Shown here piece after piece: positions 30,439-39,608 of a stretch of 42,239 bases of DNA. A program made the position numbers and the translations under genes. The stretch comes from Byssovorax sp. (GTDB taxonomy: Bacteria > Myxococcota_A > Polyangia > Polyangiales > Polyangiaceae). A model generated the notes under the pieces. The model did not search any database and had not been told where the DNA came from. It was given only the letters and a program-made list of their open reading frames with translations. Position 1 is the first letter of the stretch. Each line of letters starts with the position of its first letter. The stretch lies in the NCBI GenBank assembly GCA_025362495.1, contig JANYGI010000148.1, positions 1 through 42,239 on the forward strand. The letters run 5' to 3'.

Positions 30439-32315
30439 GCGACGCCTTCTTCCGCTACTGGCCGGCGATAATCGCCGGCATCGTGGGCGCCGCGATCCCG
30501 CGCCGTGACAGCACCAAGCTGCGCGCCGGGCTCGGCTTCATCGCCGCGTTCCTCGTGTTCTCGATCCAGGCGCTCTGGCCCGAAGATGCGAGCGCCGCGC
30601 ACGCCGTCGCGAGCGAGTGGCCGCACCTGCTCAACGTCCTGATCTTCCTGCCGCTCCTCGGAGCCGCCGCGGTGCTCTTCATGCCGCGCCAGCTCCTCGG
30701 CTTGCTGCGCGGGTTCACGCTCGGCGTGCTCGGCCTGGGCTTCGCGCTCTCGCTGATGCTGCTCACCGTGCCCATGACGACGGGCTGGCACTTCGTCTCG
30801 ATTCACGAGTGGATCCCGGCGATGGGCGTGCGCTGGCACGTGGCGGTCGACGGGATCAGCCTCTGGCTGATCCTCCTCACGACCTTCATGACGCCGATCG
30901 CGGTCTACGCGGCCTTCGGCTCGATCAAGACGCGGATCAAGGAGTTCTGCTTCGCCTTCCTGCTCCTGCAGGGCGCGATGCTCGGCGCCTTCGTGTCGCT
31001 CGATCTCTTCCAGTTCTACATGTTCTGGGAGCTGATGCTGGTGCCGATGTACGTGATGATCGGCATCTGGGGCGGGGCCGACAAGGTCAAGGCCTCGGTG
31101 AAGTTCTTCCTCTACACGATGGCCGGATCGATGCTGATGCTGGCGGCGATCGTGTACCTGGTGTGGACGCACCAGAAGCTCACCGGCACGTGGACGTTCG
31201 ACTACCTCGCGCTCTCGCGCGTCGTGCTGCCCGGCCCCTCGGCGGCCGCGGGCGGCTGGAACAACGCGTGGCAGGTGACGAAGTCGCCGCAGGGGCTCTG
31301 CTTCTGGGCCTTCTCGATCGCCTTCTTCATCAAGGTCCCGATGTGGCCGCTGCACACGTGGCTGCCCGACGCCCACGTGCAGGCGCCCACGGGCGGCTCG
31401 GTGATCCTCGCCGCGGTCATGCTCAAGCTCGGCACGTACGCGTACATGCGCTTCTCGATGGGCCTCTTCCCGGGCCCCGCGTCGAGCTTCGCGGCGAACC
31501 TCGCCGGCATCGCCATCCTCGGCGGCATCATCTACGGCGCGCTCGTCGCGTGGAAGCAGCAGGACGTGAAGCGCCTCGTCGCTTACTCGTCGGTCGCCCA
31601 CCTCGGGTACGTCATGCTCGGCCTCTTCGGCGTGAGCCCGTCGGGCATGCAGGGCGCCGTCCTCCAGATGGTGAACCACGGCGTCTCCACCGGCGCGCTC
31701 TTCCTCCTCGTCGGCGTGATCTACGACCGCCGCCACACCCGCATGGTCGACGAGTTCGGCGGCCTCGCGAAGCAGATGCCGATCTACGCGGCGCTGTTTC
31801 TCATCGTCACCTTCGCCTCGATCGGCGTGCCTGGCACCAACGGCTTCGTCGGCGAGTTCATGGTGATCATGGGCACGTACACCTCGGAGCGGCTCAGCAC
31901 CTTCAGCGGGATCCACACCATCGGCGCCTCGGCCGGCGTGATCCTCGCGGCCGTCTACATGCTCGGCGTGACGCAGAAGATCTTCTTCGGCCCGCTCACC
32001 AACCCGAAGAACAAGCACCTGCCCGACCTCACCGTGCGCGAGACGCTCGCGGTGGCGCCGCTCATCGTGATGATCTTCGTCATCGGCTTCTTCCCTTCGA
32101 TCTTCCTCGATCGGATGAAGGACGCCGTGCAGCTCGAATACAACCAGTTCAAGAACGCGTCGGAGCAGTCCATCCGCTTCGGTGACGAGAAGAACGCGCA
32201 GATGCTGCCCGAAGACAACTTCGCCCCCGAGTTCCTCCGCGGCGCCCCGGGCTTCAAGGAAGAGAAGCCCGCGGACGACGACAAGCAAGCGCGCGGCGAA
32301 GGAGAAGCCCAGTGA
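30435..32315 (+). CDS. nuoM: NADH-quinone oxidoreductase subunit M with extended ends
   Basis: ATG 30435 overlaps the nuoL stop (ATGA) and gives 626 residues; typical NuoM has ~500. The core carries the conserved proton-channel residues Glu199 (MFWELMLVPMYVMIG) and Lys300 (FFIKVPMWPLHTWLPDAH). The first ~60 residues add one or two hydrophobic segments (WPAIIAGIVGAAIP; LGFIAAFLVFSIQALWP) before the usual first helix (LLNVLIFLPLLGAAAVLF). The last ~55 residues form a charged tail (SIRFGDEKNAQMLPEDN, EEKPADDDKQARGE). Both ends are unusual, the core is not. Its stop overlaps nuoN (GTGA). Confidence 0.93.
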
Positions 32316-33823
32316 AGACCGGCCTCTACCTCTCGATCTCGCCGCTGCTCGTCGTCGCCCTCGGCGGCGCGCTGCTGATGCTCGCCGAGGCCTTCTCGCA
32401 CCACCGCGAAGAGCACGAGTCGCGCAGCGCCGGCCCCTCGTCGGAGCTGGCGCTCGGCACCGCGATCACCCTCTTCACCGGCGCGATCTTCGCGGCGGCG
32501 GTGTGGTTCGTTGGCCCCGAGAAGCTCGACGGCTCGCAGGACCTCGCGCCCTGGCTGATCATCGATCGCTTCACGCTCTTCTTCGCCTTCACGATCTGCG
32601 TCGGCGGCGGCCTCGCCTCGCTCCTCGCGGGCGGCTACCTGCCCGAGCACCGGATCGATCGCGGCGAGTTCTACCCGCTGCTCACGTTCTCGTCGGTCGG
32701 GGCGATCATCCTCGCCGCCGCGGGCGACGTGCTCACGCTCTTCCTCGGCCTCGAGATCATGTCGCTCGGCGTCTACGCGCTCACCGGCTTCCGCCGCGGC
32801 TCGGCGCGCAGCACCGAGGCGTCGATGAAGTACTTCCTCCTCGGCTCGTTCGCGGCGGCGCTCCTGCTCTACGGCGCGGCGCTGATCTACGGCGCGACGG
32901 GGCACACCGATCTCGCCGGCATCCGCGCGGCGCTCGTCGCCGGCAACCTCAACTACGGTCTCGTGCTCATCGCGGTGACGCTGATGATCGTCGGCCTCGC
33001 CTTCAAGATCAGCGCGGTGCCGTTCCACATGTGGACGCCCGATGCCTACGAGGGCGCGCCCACCCCGGCGACGAGCTTCATGGCCGTCGTGGTGAAGTCG
33101 GCGGCGTTCGCCACCATGCTCCGCGTCCTGCTCGTGGCCTTCGGGCAGCCCGAGCTGTCGTCGTGGGGCGCGGGCTGGCCCCCGATCATCGCCACGCTCG
33201 CCGTGCTGACGATGACGGTCGCCAACCTCATCGCGGGCCGGCAAGAGTCGGTCAAGCGCATGCTCGCGTACTCGAGCATCGCTCACGCGGGCTACATCCT
33301 CGTCGGCGTGACGACGACGATGCGCCTCCACGAGGACGGGCAGGCGAGCGTGATGTTCTACCTGCTCGCGTACACCGTCTCGACGATCGGGGCCTTCGGC
33401 GCGCTGATCCTCTGCGGTAGCCGCGGCGCCGAGGCCGTGTCCTACGAAGATCTCTCCGGCCTCGGGAAGCGTCACCCGGCGGTCGCGCTGGTGTTCTCGC
33501 TCTTCCTGCTCTCGCTCGCGGGCGTGCCGCCGACGGCGGGCTTCTTCGGCAAGCTCTACATCGTCAAGGGCGCGATCGGCGCGGGGCTCTACCCGCTCAG
33601 CGTCATCCTGCTGCTCAACAGCGTGCTCGGCGCGTACTACTACCTGCGCGTCCTGGTGTTCATGTACATGCGCGAGCCCGCGCCCGGCGCGCCCTTCGCG
33701 AGGCCGATGAAGTCCGGCTACGTGACGAGCGCGCTCGTGCTCGCCGCCGTCGCCGTCGTGGCGCTCGGCCTCTTCCCGACGACCTCGCTCGAGGTCGCCG
33801 TGCGCGCCGCCCTGGCGCCCTGA
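32312..33823 (+). CDS. nuoN: NADH-quinone oxidoreductase subunit N
   Basis: GTG 32312 gives 503 residues, close to the usual length. The antiporter-like core has Glu148 (GLEIMSLGVYAL) and Lys232 (FKISAVPFHMWTPDAYEGAP). Around fourteen membrane helices are apparent. It is the last gene of the operon. I see no T-rich terminator hairpin after it; the next gene starts 158 bp later with its own candidate promoter. Confidence 0.94.
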   Translation: MKTGLYLSISPLLVVALGGALLMLAEAFSHHREEHESRSAGPSSELALGTAITLFTGAIFAAAVWFVGPEKLDGSQDLAPWLIIDRFTLFFAFTICVGGGLASLLAGGYLPEHRIDRGEFYPLLTFSSVGAIILAAAGDVLTLFLGLEIMSLGVYALTGFRRGSARSTEASMKYFLLGSFAAALLLYGAALIYGATGHTDLAGIRAALVAGNLNYGLVLIAVTLMIVGLAFKISAVPFHMWTPDAYEGAPTPATSFMAVVVKSAAFATMLRVLLVAFGQPELSSWGAGWPPIIATLAVLTMTVANLIAGRQESVKRMLAYSSIAHAGYILVGVTTTMRLHEDGQASVMFYLLAYTVSTIGAFGALILCGSRGAEAVSYEDLSGLGKRHPAVALVFSLFLLSLAGVPPTAGFFGKLYIVKGAIGAGLYPLSVILLLNSVLGAYYYLRVLVFMYMREPAPGAPFARPMKSGYVTSALVLAAVAVVALGLFPTTSLEVAVRAALAP

Positions 33824-33909
33824 TCTGCGCTCGGCCGCTCTCCGCGCGGCAGCCGTCCTTCTTACCTCAGCCTCACCCCAGCCTCACCTCAGCGTCGTCG
33901 TCCACCCGG

Positions 33910-33955
33910 GTTCCGTGGTCCTTTGTTGACCACGGAACGCGGCGTCATCGATAGT
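33910..33955 (+). promoter_or_regulatory. Candidate promoter and operator of the FAD-linked oxidase gene
   Basis: GTTCCGTGGTC (33910-33920) and GACCACGGAAC (33928-33938) are a perfect 11-bp inverted repeat around a 7-nt loop. A -35-like TTGACC (33926-33931) overlaps its right arm, and a -10-like GATAGT (33950-33955) follows after 18 nt, 26 bp before the ATG at 33982. The overlap suggests a repressor operator. It could also form an RNA hairpin after nuoN, but no T-run follows. Confidence 0.5.
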
Positions 33956-33981
33956 CCACGGGCAACACCCGGGAGGTCTCG

Positions 33982-35838
33982 ATGGGCATCATTTCGCGCG
34001 GCGCCGACGGCTATTTTCACCCGACGACCGAGGAGGAGCTGCGCGGCCTCGTCCTCCACGCCGGCGCGACCGGCAAGAAGCTCCGCGTCCGCGGCTCCTC
34101 GCACTCGGTCAGCGCCGCCATCTACAACGACGGCTTCGACGGCGAGGGCGTCCCGCTCGGCCCTCACCTCGAGGTGATGCTCGACGGCTACCGCAAGCTC
34201 GCGATCACGCCGGATCCCGCCGCCCCCGGCCGCGCCATCGTCGAGGTCGAGGCCGGCTGCAACCTCGGCAAAGATCCCTACGATCCCACCCGCCGATCGA
34301 CCTGGGAGAACAGCCTCAATTACCAGCTAGAGCTCGCGGGCTACGCGCTCGACGATCTCGGCGGTATCAGCCACCAGACCATCTCCGGCTTCCTCGCCAC
34401 CGGCTGCTCGGGCGGCTCGGTCCAGCACTCGATCGACGACAACCTCGTGCGCTTCCGCTTCATCGACGGCACAGGGACGATCCACGACGTGTCGCGCGAC
34501 GATCCCGATCCGCGCCGGCGCGATCTCTTCTTCGCCGTCGGGGTCTCGATGGGGCTCCTCGGCGTCCTCTCGAAGATCTGGCTCCGCGTCGGGCCGACGT
34601 ACAACCTCGTCGGCCGGCAGGTCACGACCAGCGCCGCTGGCGCCGCGATGGATCTCTTCGGCCCAGGATCCCCCGAGAAACCAGGCCTCGCCGCGTTCTT
34701 GAAAGAGACGCCGTACGCCCGCCTGATGTGGTGGCCGCAGTACGGCTTCGAGCGCATGCAGGTGTGGCAGGCCGCACGGGTCGCGCCCACGCCGGACTTC
34801 ACGCCGGCACCCTACGAAGAGCTCGGCAACGCGCCCGAGCTCGCCTCGCTCGCCGGCTCGCTCTTCTACACGCTGATCGGCAACCTCGACGATCTCGCCT
34901 CGGTGCCGGGCAAGCTCACCGGCTGGTACGCGCACCTCGAGGGCGATCTCGACGGCGCGCCCGACGCCAACGCCAACGCGTACCCGGGGCGGGCGCGGGC
35001 GCGCCCGCGCTACACGATGGGCGACGTGCTCGCATGGATCCGCGGGCGCCTCGCGACCACGCTCGCGCAGCAGACGGCGCGCTACGACGCCGATCCCGCC
35101 GCGAGTCAGCGCGGCCAGGGCTTGCTCGACGTCGCGCGCGCCACGATTGAAGGCTCGTTCCCGAGCTCGCTCGCCGGCGCGGTCACCAAGCTGATCGAGC
35201 TGCTCCTCGCCGGCGCCCTCGAGAGCTTCCCCGCGAAGCTCCTGGCGCGCTGGCTCGAGCGCGAAATCCCCTACGTGATCGACAGCGTCCTCGATCCCTT
35301 CGTCGCGCTGGGCGACGAGCCCTGGCAAGACACCTGGATGTGCGGCCTGCCGATGGACAACCAGATGGACGACCAGCTCTGGCCCACCGAGTTCACCGAG
35401 CTGTGGGTCCCGATCGAGCGAACGACCGAGGTCATGCGCGCGCTGCGCGAGCTCTACGCCGGCGACGACGACGCGCGCGTCGCGTACGAGCACACCGGCG
35501 CCTTCTCGTGCGAGCTCTACGCCAGCTCGGCGAGCCCGTTCTGGATGAGCCCCGCGTACGGCGGCGCCGTGCTCCGCGTCGACGTCTTCTGGTTCGCGCG
35601 GAACGCCGGCAAGCCCACGGATCGCTTCTATCCACGCTTCTGGAAGCTGCTGAAGCGCTTCGACGTCCGGCCCCACTGGGGCAAGTACCTGCCGCCGGCC
35701 TCGGCCGAGTGGCGGGCGCACTACCGGGCCACCATCCCGATGCTCGAGCGCTTCCTCGCGCTGCGGGCCGAGCTCGATCCGCAGCAGATCTTCGTGACGA
35801 GTTACTGGCGCGATCACCTCGGCATCGCGCCGGCGTAG
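33982..35838 (+). CDS. FAD-linked sugar-lactone oxidase-like protein (VAO family)
   Basis: The 618-residue protein begins at ATG 33982 (GGGAGG upstream). Its N-terminal FAD domain has LRVRGSSHSVSAA (34-46), in which His41 matches the flavin-linked His of aldonolactone oxidases, then GGISHQTISGFLATGCSGGS. The C-terminal HWGK (565-568) and FLALRAELDPQQIF match the D-arabinono-lactone/L-gulono-lactone oxidase family. Relatives have ~420-540 residues; here a long Leu/Ala-rich helical region at ~270-450 appears to be an insertion. It should oxidise a sugar or lactone with FAD and O2 or another acceptor; the substrate is unknown. No signal peptide is seen. Confidence 0.85.
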   Translation: MGIISRGADGYFHPTTEEELRGLVLHAGATGKKLRVRGSSHSVSAAIYNDGFDGEGVPLGPHLEVMLDGYRKLAITPDPAAPGRAIVEVEAGCNLGKDPYDPTRRSTWENSLNYQLELAGYALDDLGGISHQTISGFLATGCSGGSVQHSIDDNLVRFRFIDGTGTIHDVSRDDPDPRRRDLFFAVGVSMGLLGVLSKIWLRVGPTYNLVGRQVTTSAAGAAMDLFGPGSPEKPGLAAFLKETPYARLMWWPQYGFERMQVWQAARVAPTPDFTPAPYEELGNAPELASLAGSLFYTLIGNLDDLASVPGKLTGWYAHLEGDLDGAPDANANAYPGRARARPRYTMGDVLAWIRGRLATTLAQQTARYDADPAASQRGQGLLDVARATIEGSFPSSLAGAVTKLIELLLAGALESFPAKLLARWLEREIPYVIDSVLDPFVALGDEPWQDTWMCGLPMDNQMDDQLWPTEFTELWVPIERTTEVMRALRELYAGDDDARVAYEHTGAFSCELYASSASPFWMSPAYGGAVLRVDVFWFARNAGKPTDRFYPRFWKLLKRFDVRPHWGKYLPPASAEWRAHYRATIPMLERFLALRAELDPQQIFVTSYWRDHLGIAPA

Positions 35839-35841
35839 CGA

Positions 35842-36816
35842 TCACATCGGGGGCGCGGGCGGCGTCCCCGGCGGGGTCGGCGCGACGGTGCTCGCGGGCG
35901 GAGGCGCGGTGAGCGACACGCCCTCGAGGTCCTTCTTCGCGTCGAACTTGATGGTGAAATCGAGCTTGTTCTCACCCGCCTTGATCTCGACGATCTTCTG
36001 CTCGGCCGCCTTGCGCAGCAGCACCGGGAGGAACGCGTTGACGGTCACCTTGCCGACGGGGATGTTCTTGATCTCGTACTGCCCGTCGAGCCCGGTCACG
36101 TCGTGGGTCGCGTACGAGAGCACGAAGACGTCCGCCGTGAGGAACGGGTTCGGCAGCATGTCGCGGATCTGATAGTGCCCCGGCTGCTGCGGGTAGAGCT
36201 TCACCGGCGCCCCGTTCGGCACCGCGACGAGGATCGCCTCGGTCGGCGCCCCCGCGAGGTACGGCATGTACTCCTCGCCGGTATCCAGGTTCGATACCTC
36301 GACGCGCTGGCCGTACGTGGCCGCGATCGTGCGCCGCGCGGTCGCGCAGCCGTGGATCGTCGTCTTCATGGCCTCGCCCTCGGCGGGGACGACGCCTTCG
36401 AATCCGGTCACGGCGACGAGCGCGTCGGCGAGCGTTTTGTCGAGGCCGATGCGGAAGAGCTTGCTGTACGTCGCCGAGGCCTCGCCGCACTTGCTCGGGA
36501 TCTTCAGCCCGGTGATGCTCGGCGCGGCGTCGCCCGTGATGTGAATCGTGCCCTTGAGCGTGCCCGTCGGGCCCTTGTACGGATCGACTCCCTTGGGGTT
36601 CACCGCCTCGAGGATCTTGTCGGCCGGGTAGGGGACGCCGATCGGGATCCCGTGCGTGTTCACCTTGGCGTTGGGCTTCGGAGCGGGCGTCGCCGAGGCG
36701 GCCGTCACCGGCGGCGCGGAGCTGGCCGAGGCCGCCGGCGTCGCGTCGGGGGGAGCGTTGTTGCCGCACGCGGCGAGCGACAGGACGAGGGCGCCTTGGC
36801 CGAGCCGTTTCTTCAT
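35842..36816 (-). CDS. Lipoprotein with carboxypeptidase-regulatory-like domain
   Basis: ATG 36816 gives 324 residues with a lipoprotein signal (GQGALVLSLAAC, lipid Cys17); the frame upstream to 37461 is spurious. A ~40-residue Ala/Pro/Ser linker is followed by a beta-rich region. It includes GTLKGTIHITGDAAPSITGL at ~90, IHGCATARRTIAATYGQRV, and a segment typical of carboxypeptidase-regulatory-like domains (HDVTGLDGQYEIKNIPVGKV). In related proteins these parts resemble cupredoxin-like or methylamine-utilisation proteins, but no copper ligands are clear here. It lies 38 bp after the TPR lipoprotein gene on the same strand. Function unknown. Confidence 0.78.
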   Translation of the reverse strand: MKKRLGQGALVLSLAACGNNAPPDATPAASASSAPPVTAASATPAPKPNAKVNTHGIPIGVPYPADKILEAVNPKGVDPYKGPTGTLKGTIHITGDAAPSITGLKIPSKCGEASATYSKLFRIGLDKTLADALVAVTGFEGVVPAEGEAMKTTIHGCATARRTIAATYGQRVEVSNLDTGEEYMPYLAGAPTEAILVAVPNGAPVKLYPQQPGHYQIRDMLPNPFLTADVFVLSYATHDVTGLDGQYEIKNIPVGKVTVNAFLPVLLRKAAEQKIVEIKAGENKLDFTIKFDAKKDLEGVSLTAPPPASTVAPTPPGTPPAPPM

Positions 36817-36854
36817 CGCCCGCGAGCCTAGCACCGCTTTTTCCTCGGCGGTGA

Positions 36855-38087
36855 TCACCGCGCGATCGGCGAGGGTCGGGGCTCGTTCAGGCGCGCGTGG
36901 ACGCGGGCGCTCACGGCGGTCCACAGCGCGTCCGGCGCGGCGCGCGCGGGGGCGTCCGCGGGCAGCGCCGCGAGCCACGCGCGGGCCGCGACGGCGTCGA
37001 CGCGGCGAGCGAGCAGCTCGGCGAAGAGCAGGCCCGCCAGCGGCGAGGGCGCCGTGAGCGCGGCCGGCGGCGCGGGGATCGCGTCCATCGCGAGCGCGAG
37101 CGCCGCGGGATCGCGCGCGAGATCCGCGGCGACCGCCAGCGCGATCCTCGCGTCGAGATCGGCTGGATCCGCCGCGAGGACCACCGCGGCCTCGGCGCGC
37201 GCCGGGGCCGCGTGGCCCAGCGCCGCGGCCCGCACGGCGAGCTCGCCCAGCGTCAGGTGCGCGCGCTTCGCGTGGCGGCGCGCGGCCTCGAGATCGTCGC
37301 GACCGAGCGCCTCGTCGACCTCGGCGAGCGGCCCGAGCGCGGGGATCTCCGCCTCGAGCGACGAGGCGAGCCGCGGCGAGAGCGCCCGCGCCTGCCGCGC
37401 AGCCCGTTCGGCGAGCGCGTCGTCGTGCGTGGCGCGCGCGAACGCGTGGAGCGCGAGCCACGCCTCGGTCGATCCTGGAGCGCGGATCGTCGCCGCGCGG
37501 AGCAGCCTCCGGCCCTCGTCCTCGCGACCGCGCCGCACCAGCAGCGAGGCCGAGAGGCTCACCGCGCCGAGGTCGTCGGGATCGAGCCGCATGGCTCTCC
37601 CCGCGTCGTCGATCGCCTCGCCCAGCAGGGCCGCCGCGCGCGCCGGATCACGCGCCGCCGTCGACGCCGCGAGCCGGCAGCGCGCGACCGCGAGGAACGT
37701 CGGAGCCGACTCGGGATCGAGCCTGCGCGCCCGCTCGAACGCGGCCTCGGCGCCCTCGAAATCGGCCCCGGGAGGCCGGCAGCGGAGCGCCCCGATCGCC
37801 GTCCACAGGTGCGCGCTCTCGTCGTCCTCGCTCGCCGCGGCCTCGAGCGCGGCCAGCGCCCTCCTGCCCGCGCGCGCCTCACCGCCGAGGCTGCCCGCGT
37901 CGTCGATCTGCCCGAGCTGCGCCTCCTCGTACGCGGCCCGCCCGTAGAGCGCGTACGCGTAGTCGGAGACGAAGCGACCCTCGACGACGCGCCCGTCGAC
38001 CACGCGCGTCACCGTCGGCCCGGCGCACCCGGCGAGGCCGACGCCGAGGATCGCAATGAACGCGACGAGCGCGGATCTCAGCGGCAC
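36855..38087 (-). CDS. TPR-containing lipoprotein
   Basis: GTG 38087 is chosen because it gives a clean lipoprotein signal (ALVAFIAILGVGLAGC, lipid Cys21) and 410 residues, overlapping the end of hisC by 10 bp. The body is a series of Ala/Arg-rich helix pairs with TPR spacing (ADFEGAEAAFERARRLDPES, AIDDAGRAMRLDPDDLGAVS, and similar). It would be a periplasmic scaffold. Its overlap with hisC suggests cotranscription, without an obvious functional link to histidine synthesis. Confidence 0.75.
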   Translation of the reverse strand: MPLRSALVAFIAILGVGLAGCAGPTVTRVVDGRVVEGRFVSDYAYALYGRAAYEEAQLGQIDDAGSLGGEARAGRRALAALEAAASEDDESAHLWTAIGALRCRPPGADFEGAEAAFERARRLDPESAPTFLAVARCRLAASTAARDPARAAALLGEAIDDAGRAMRLDPDDLGAVSLSASLLVRRGREDEGRRLLRAATIRAPGSTEAWLALHAFARATHDDALAERAARQARALSPRLASSLEAEIPALGPLAEVDEALGRDDLEAARRHAKRAHLTLGELAVRAAALGHAAPARAEAAVVLAADPADLDARIALAVAADLARDPAALALAMDAIPAPPAALTAPSPLAGLLFAELLARRVDAVAARAWLAALPADAPARAAPDALWTAVSARVHARLNEPRPSPIAR

Positions 38088-39175
38088 GCGGCGATCTCGT
38101 GCAGCAGGCGATCGTTCTCGGCGGGCAGCCCGACCGTGACGCGCATCCGCTTCAACAGCCGGCCACCCGACGCCTGGAAGCTCTTCACGAGCACCCCCCG
38201 CTGCGCGAGCGCGCCCACGACCTCGCTCGCCGGGCGCTCGCACTCGACCCACACGAAGTTCGCCTCGCTCGGCGTCACGCTGAACCCGAGGGCCGCGAGC
38301 CCCGTCGAGAGCCGCGCCCGCTCGGCCACCACGACGTCGCGGGTCCGGGCGATCTCCGCGCCCAGCTCGCGCAGCACGAACGTCGCGCCTTGCTGCGACG
38401 GCGCGGGCAGGTTGTAGGGCTGGCGCGTCTTGTCGATCTCGCGCACCAGCTCGGCCGGACCGACGAGCCAGCCCACGCGCAGCGCCGCGAAGCCCACCTT
38501 CGACAGCGTCCGCAGCACCGCGACGTTGGGGTACGCCGAGCGCAGCGCGCCCTGGGCCTCGGCGCCCGCGCCCGCGAAATCGACGTAGGCCTCGTCGACC
38601 ACGACCAGCGCCTCGGGCGCGGCTTCGATCACCGCGCGCAGCCGATCGACGCTCACCCGCGTGCTCGTCGGGTTGTTGGGCGTGGCCACGAAGATCAGGT
38701 TCGGCCGGGCGAAATCGACGGCGCGCTTCATCCCGTTGGCGTCGAGATCCCAGGCGGCGTCGAGCGGCACCTCCACGACCTTGAAGCCCCGCGCGCGGGC
38801 GCTGAGCCGGTACATCACGAACGTCGGCGAGGGCGTGACGATCGCCGGCGCGGGCGCGCGCGGCCTCGGCCGATCGAGCGCCGTCAGCAGCAGCGCGATG
38901 ATCTCGTCGGAGCCGGTGCCGACCAGGATCTCGTCGGGGCTGGCCCCGTGCTGCGCGGCGATCGCTTCGCGCAGCGCCATGGCGCGCGGATCCGGGTAGC
39001 GGTTGTACTGCGCGGGGATCATCGCCTGCGCGAGCGCGGCGATGGCTTCCGCGGACAGCAGCGGAGGCGACTCGTTGGCGTCGAGGCGCACCTCGAACGC
39101 GCCCGCGTGAGGCTGGTAGGGCTGGAGCTCGGAGAGCTCGGCGCGGAGGAGTGGGTCGAAGAAGCGCGCGGTCAT
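38078..39175 (-). CDS. hisC: Histidinol-phosphate aminotransferase
   Basis: The 365-residue PLP enzyme converts imidazole-acetol phosphate and glutamate to histidinol phosphate. Motifs are typical: LDANESPP (31-38), YPDP (60-63), the PLP-binding Asn in ATPNNPT (164-170), Asp194 and Tyr197 in VVVDEAYVDF, Lys226 in TLSKVGFAALRVGW, and Arg233. No other his gene is nearby, so the histidine pathway is not clustered here. Some HisC-like enzymes act on other substrates, for example aromatic amino acids, so the assignment is to the family with hisC as the best guess. Confidence 0.88.
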   Translation of the reverse strand: MTARFFDPLLRAELSELQPYQPHAGAFEVRLDANESPPLLSAEAIAALAQAMIPAQYNRYPDPRAMALREAIAAQHGASPDEILVGTGSDEIIALLLTALDRPRPRAPAPAIVTPSPTFVMYRLSARARGFKVVEVPLDAAWDLDANGMKRAVDFARPNLIFVATPNNPTSTRVSVDRLRAVIEAAPEALVVVDEAYVDFAGAGAEAQGALRSAYPNVAVLRTLSKVGFAALRVGWLVGPAELVREIDKTRQPYNLPAPSQQGATFVLRELGAEIARTRDVVVAERARLSTGLAALGFSVTPSEANFVWVECERPASEVVGALAQRGVLVKSFQASGGRLLKRMRVTVGLPAENDRLLHEIAACR

Positions 39176-39257
39176 CCGGGGCCGCGCATACTACCTGCCG
39201 CCGCGGGGCGCGGCACCACCAACCGCGATCGACCGAGCCCGGCGCGAACGCCCGCCG

Positions 39258-39560
39258 TCACCGTCGGATCGCCTCGTTGACGCCCGGCGACGCTGGAGCA
39301 CGACCGGAGCCATCGGGCGACGGCGCTTCGATCTCGATCTCGAGGTCGATCGCCGGCAGCGCGCCGCGGGCGCTCGCCGTCGGCACTGCGTGCGCCGCGA
39401 GGACGCCGCGGGCGATCGGCGCGGCGTGCCGGCTCGTCTGGCGGTTGTAGACGTGGATCGCCGCCCCCGCGGCGAACACCATCCCGAGGACGTTGATGGC
39501 CACGATCCGCGCGAGCGCGAACGCCGCGCCGATCCGCTTGATGCTCTTCGAGGTGCTCAC
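39258..39560 (-). CDS. Small single-pass membrane protein, hypothetical
   Basis: The 100-residue product has a basic N-terminus (MSTSKSIKRIG), one membrane helix at ~15-37 (ARIVAINVLGMVFAAGAAIHV), and an Ala/Pro-rich outer tail with an acidic IDLEIEIEAP segment. It is not recognised. It lies between the phosphoesterase and hisC genes in the same direction, 48 bp from the former. Codon use and orientation fit a real gene, but similarity support is lacking. Confidence 0.55.
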   Translation of the reverse strand: MSTSKSIKRIGAAFALARIVAINVLGMVFAAGAAIHVYNRQTSRHAAPIARGVLAAHAVPTASARGALPAIDLEIEIEAPSPDGSGRAPASPGVNEAIRR

Positions 39561-39608
39561 GTGCTCTCCGGCTCCAGCGCGATCATCGCCGATCGCGGCT
39601 CATCGCGC

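Noticed and set aside
36817-37461. N-terminal extension of the carboxypeptidase-regulatory-like lipoprotein
   Set aside because: It overlaps the TPR lipoprotein in another frame and would bury the clear lipoprotein signal at 36816.
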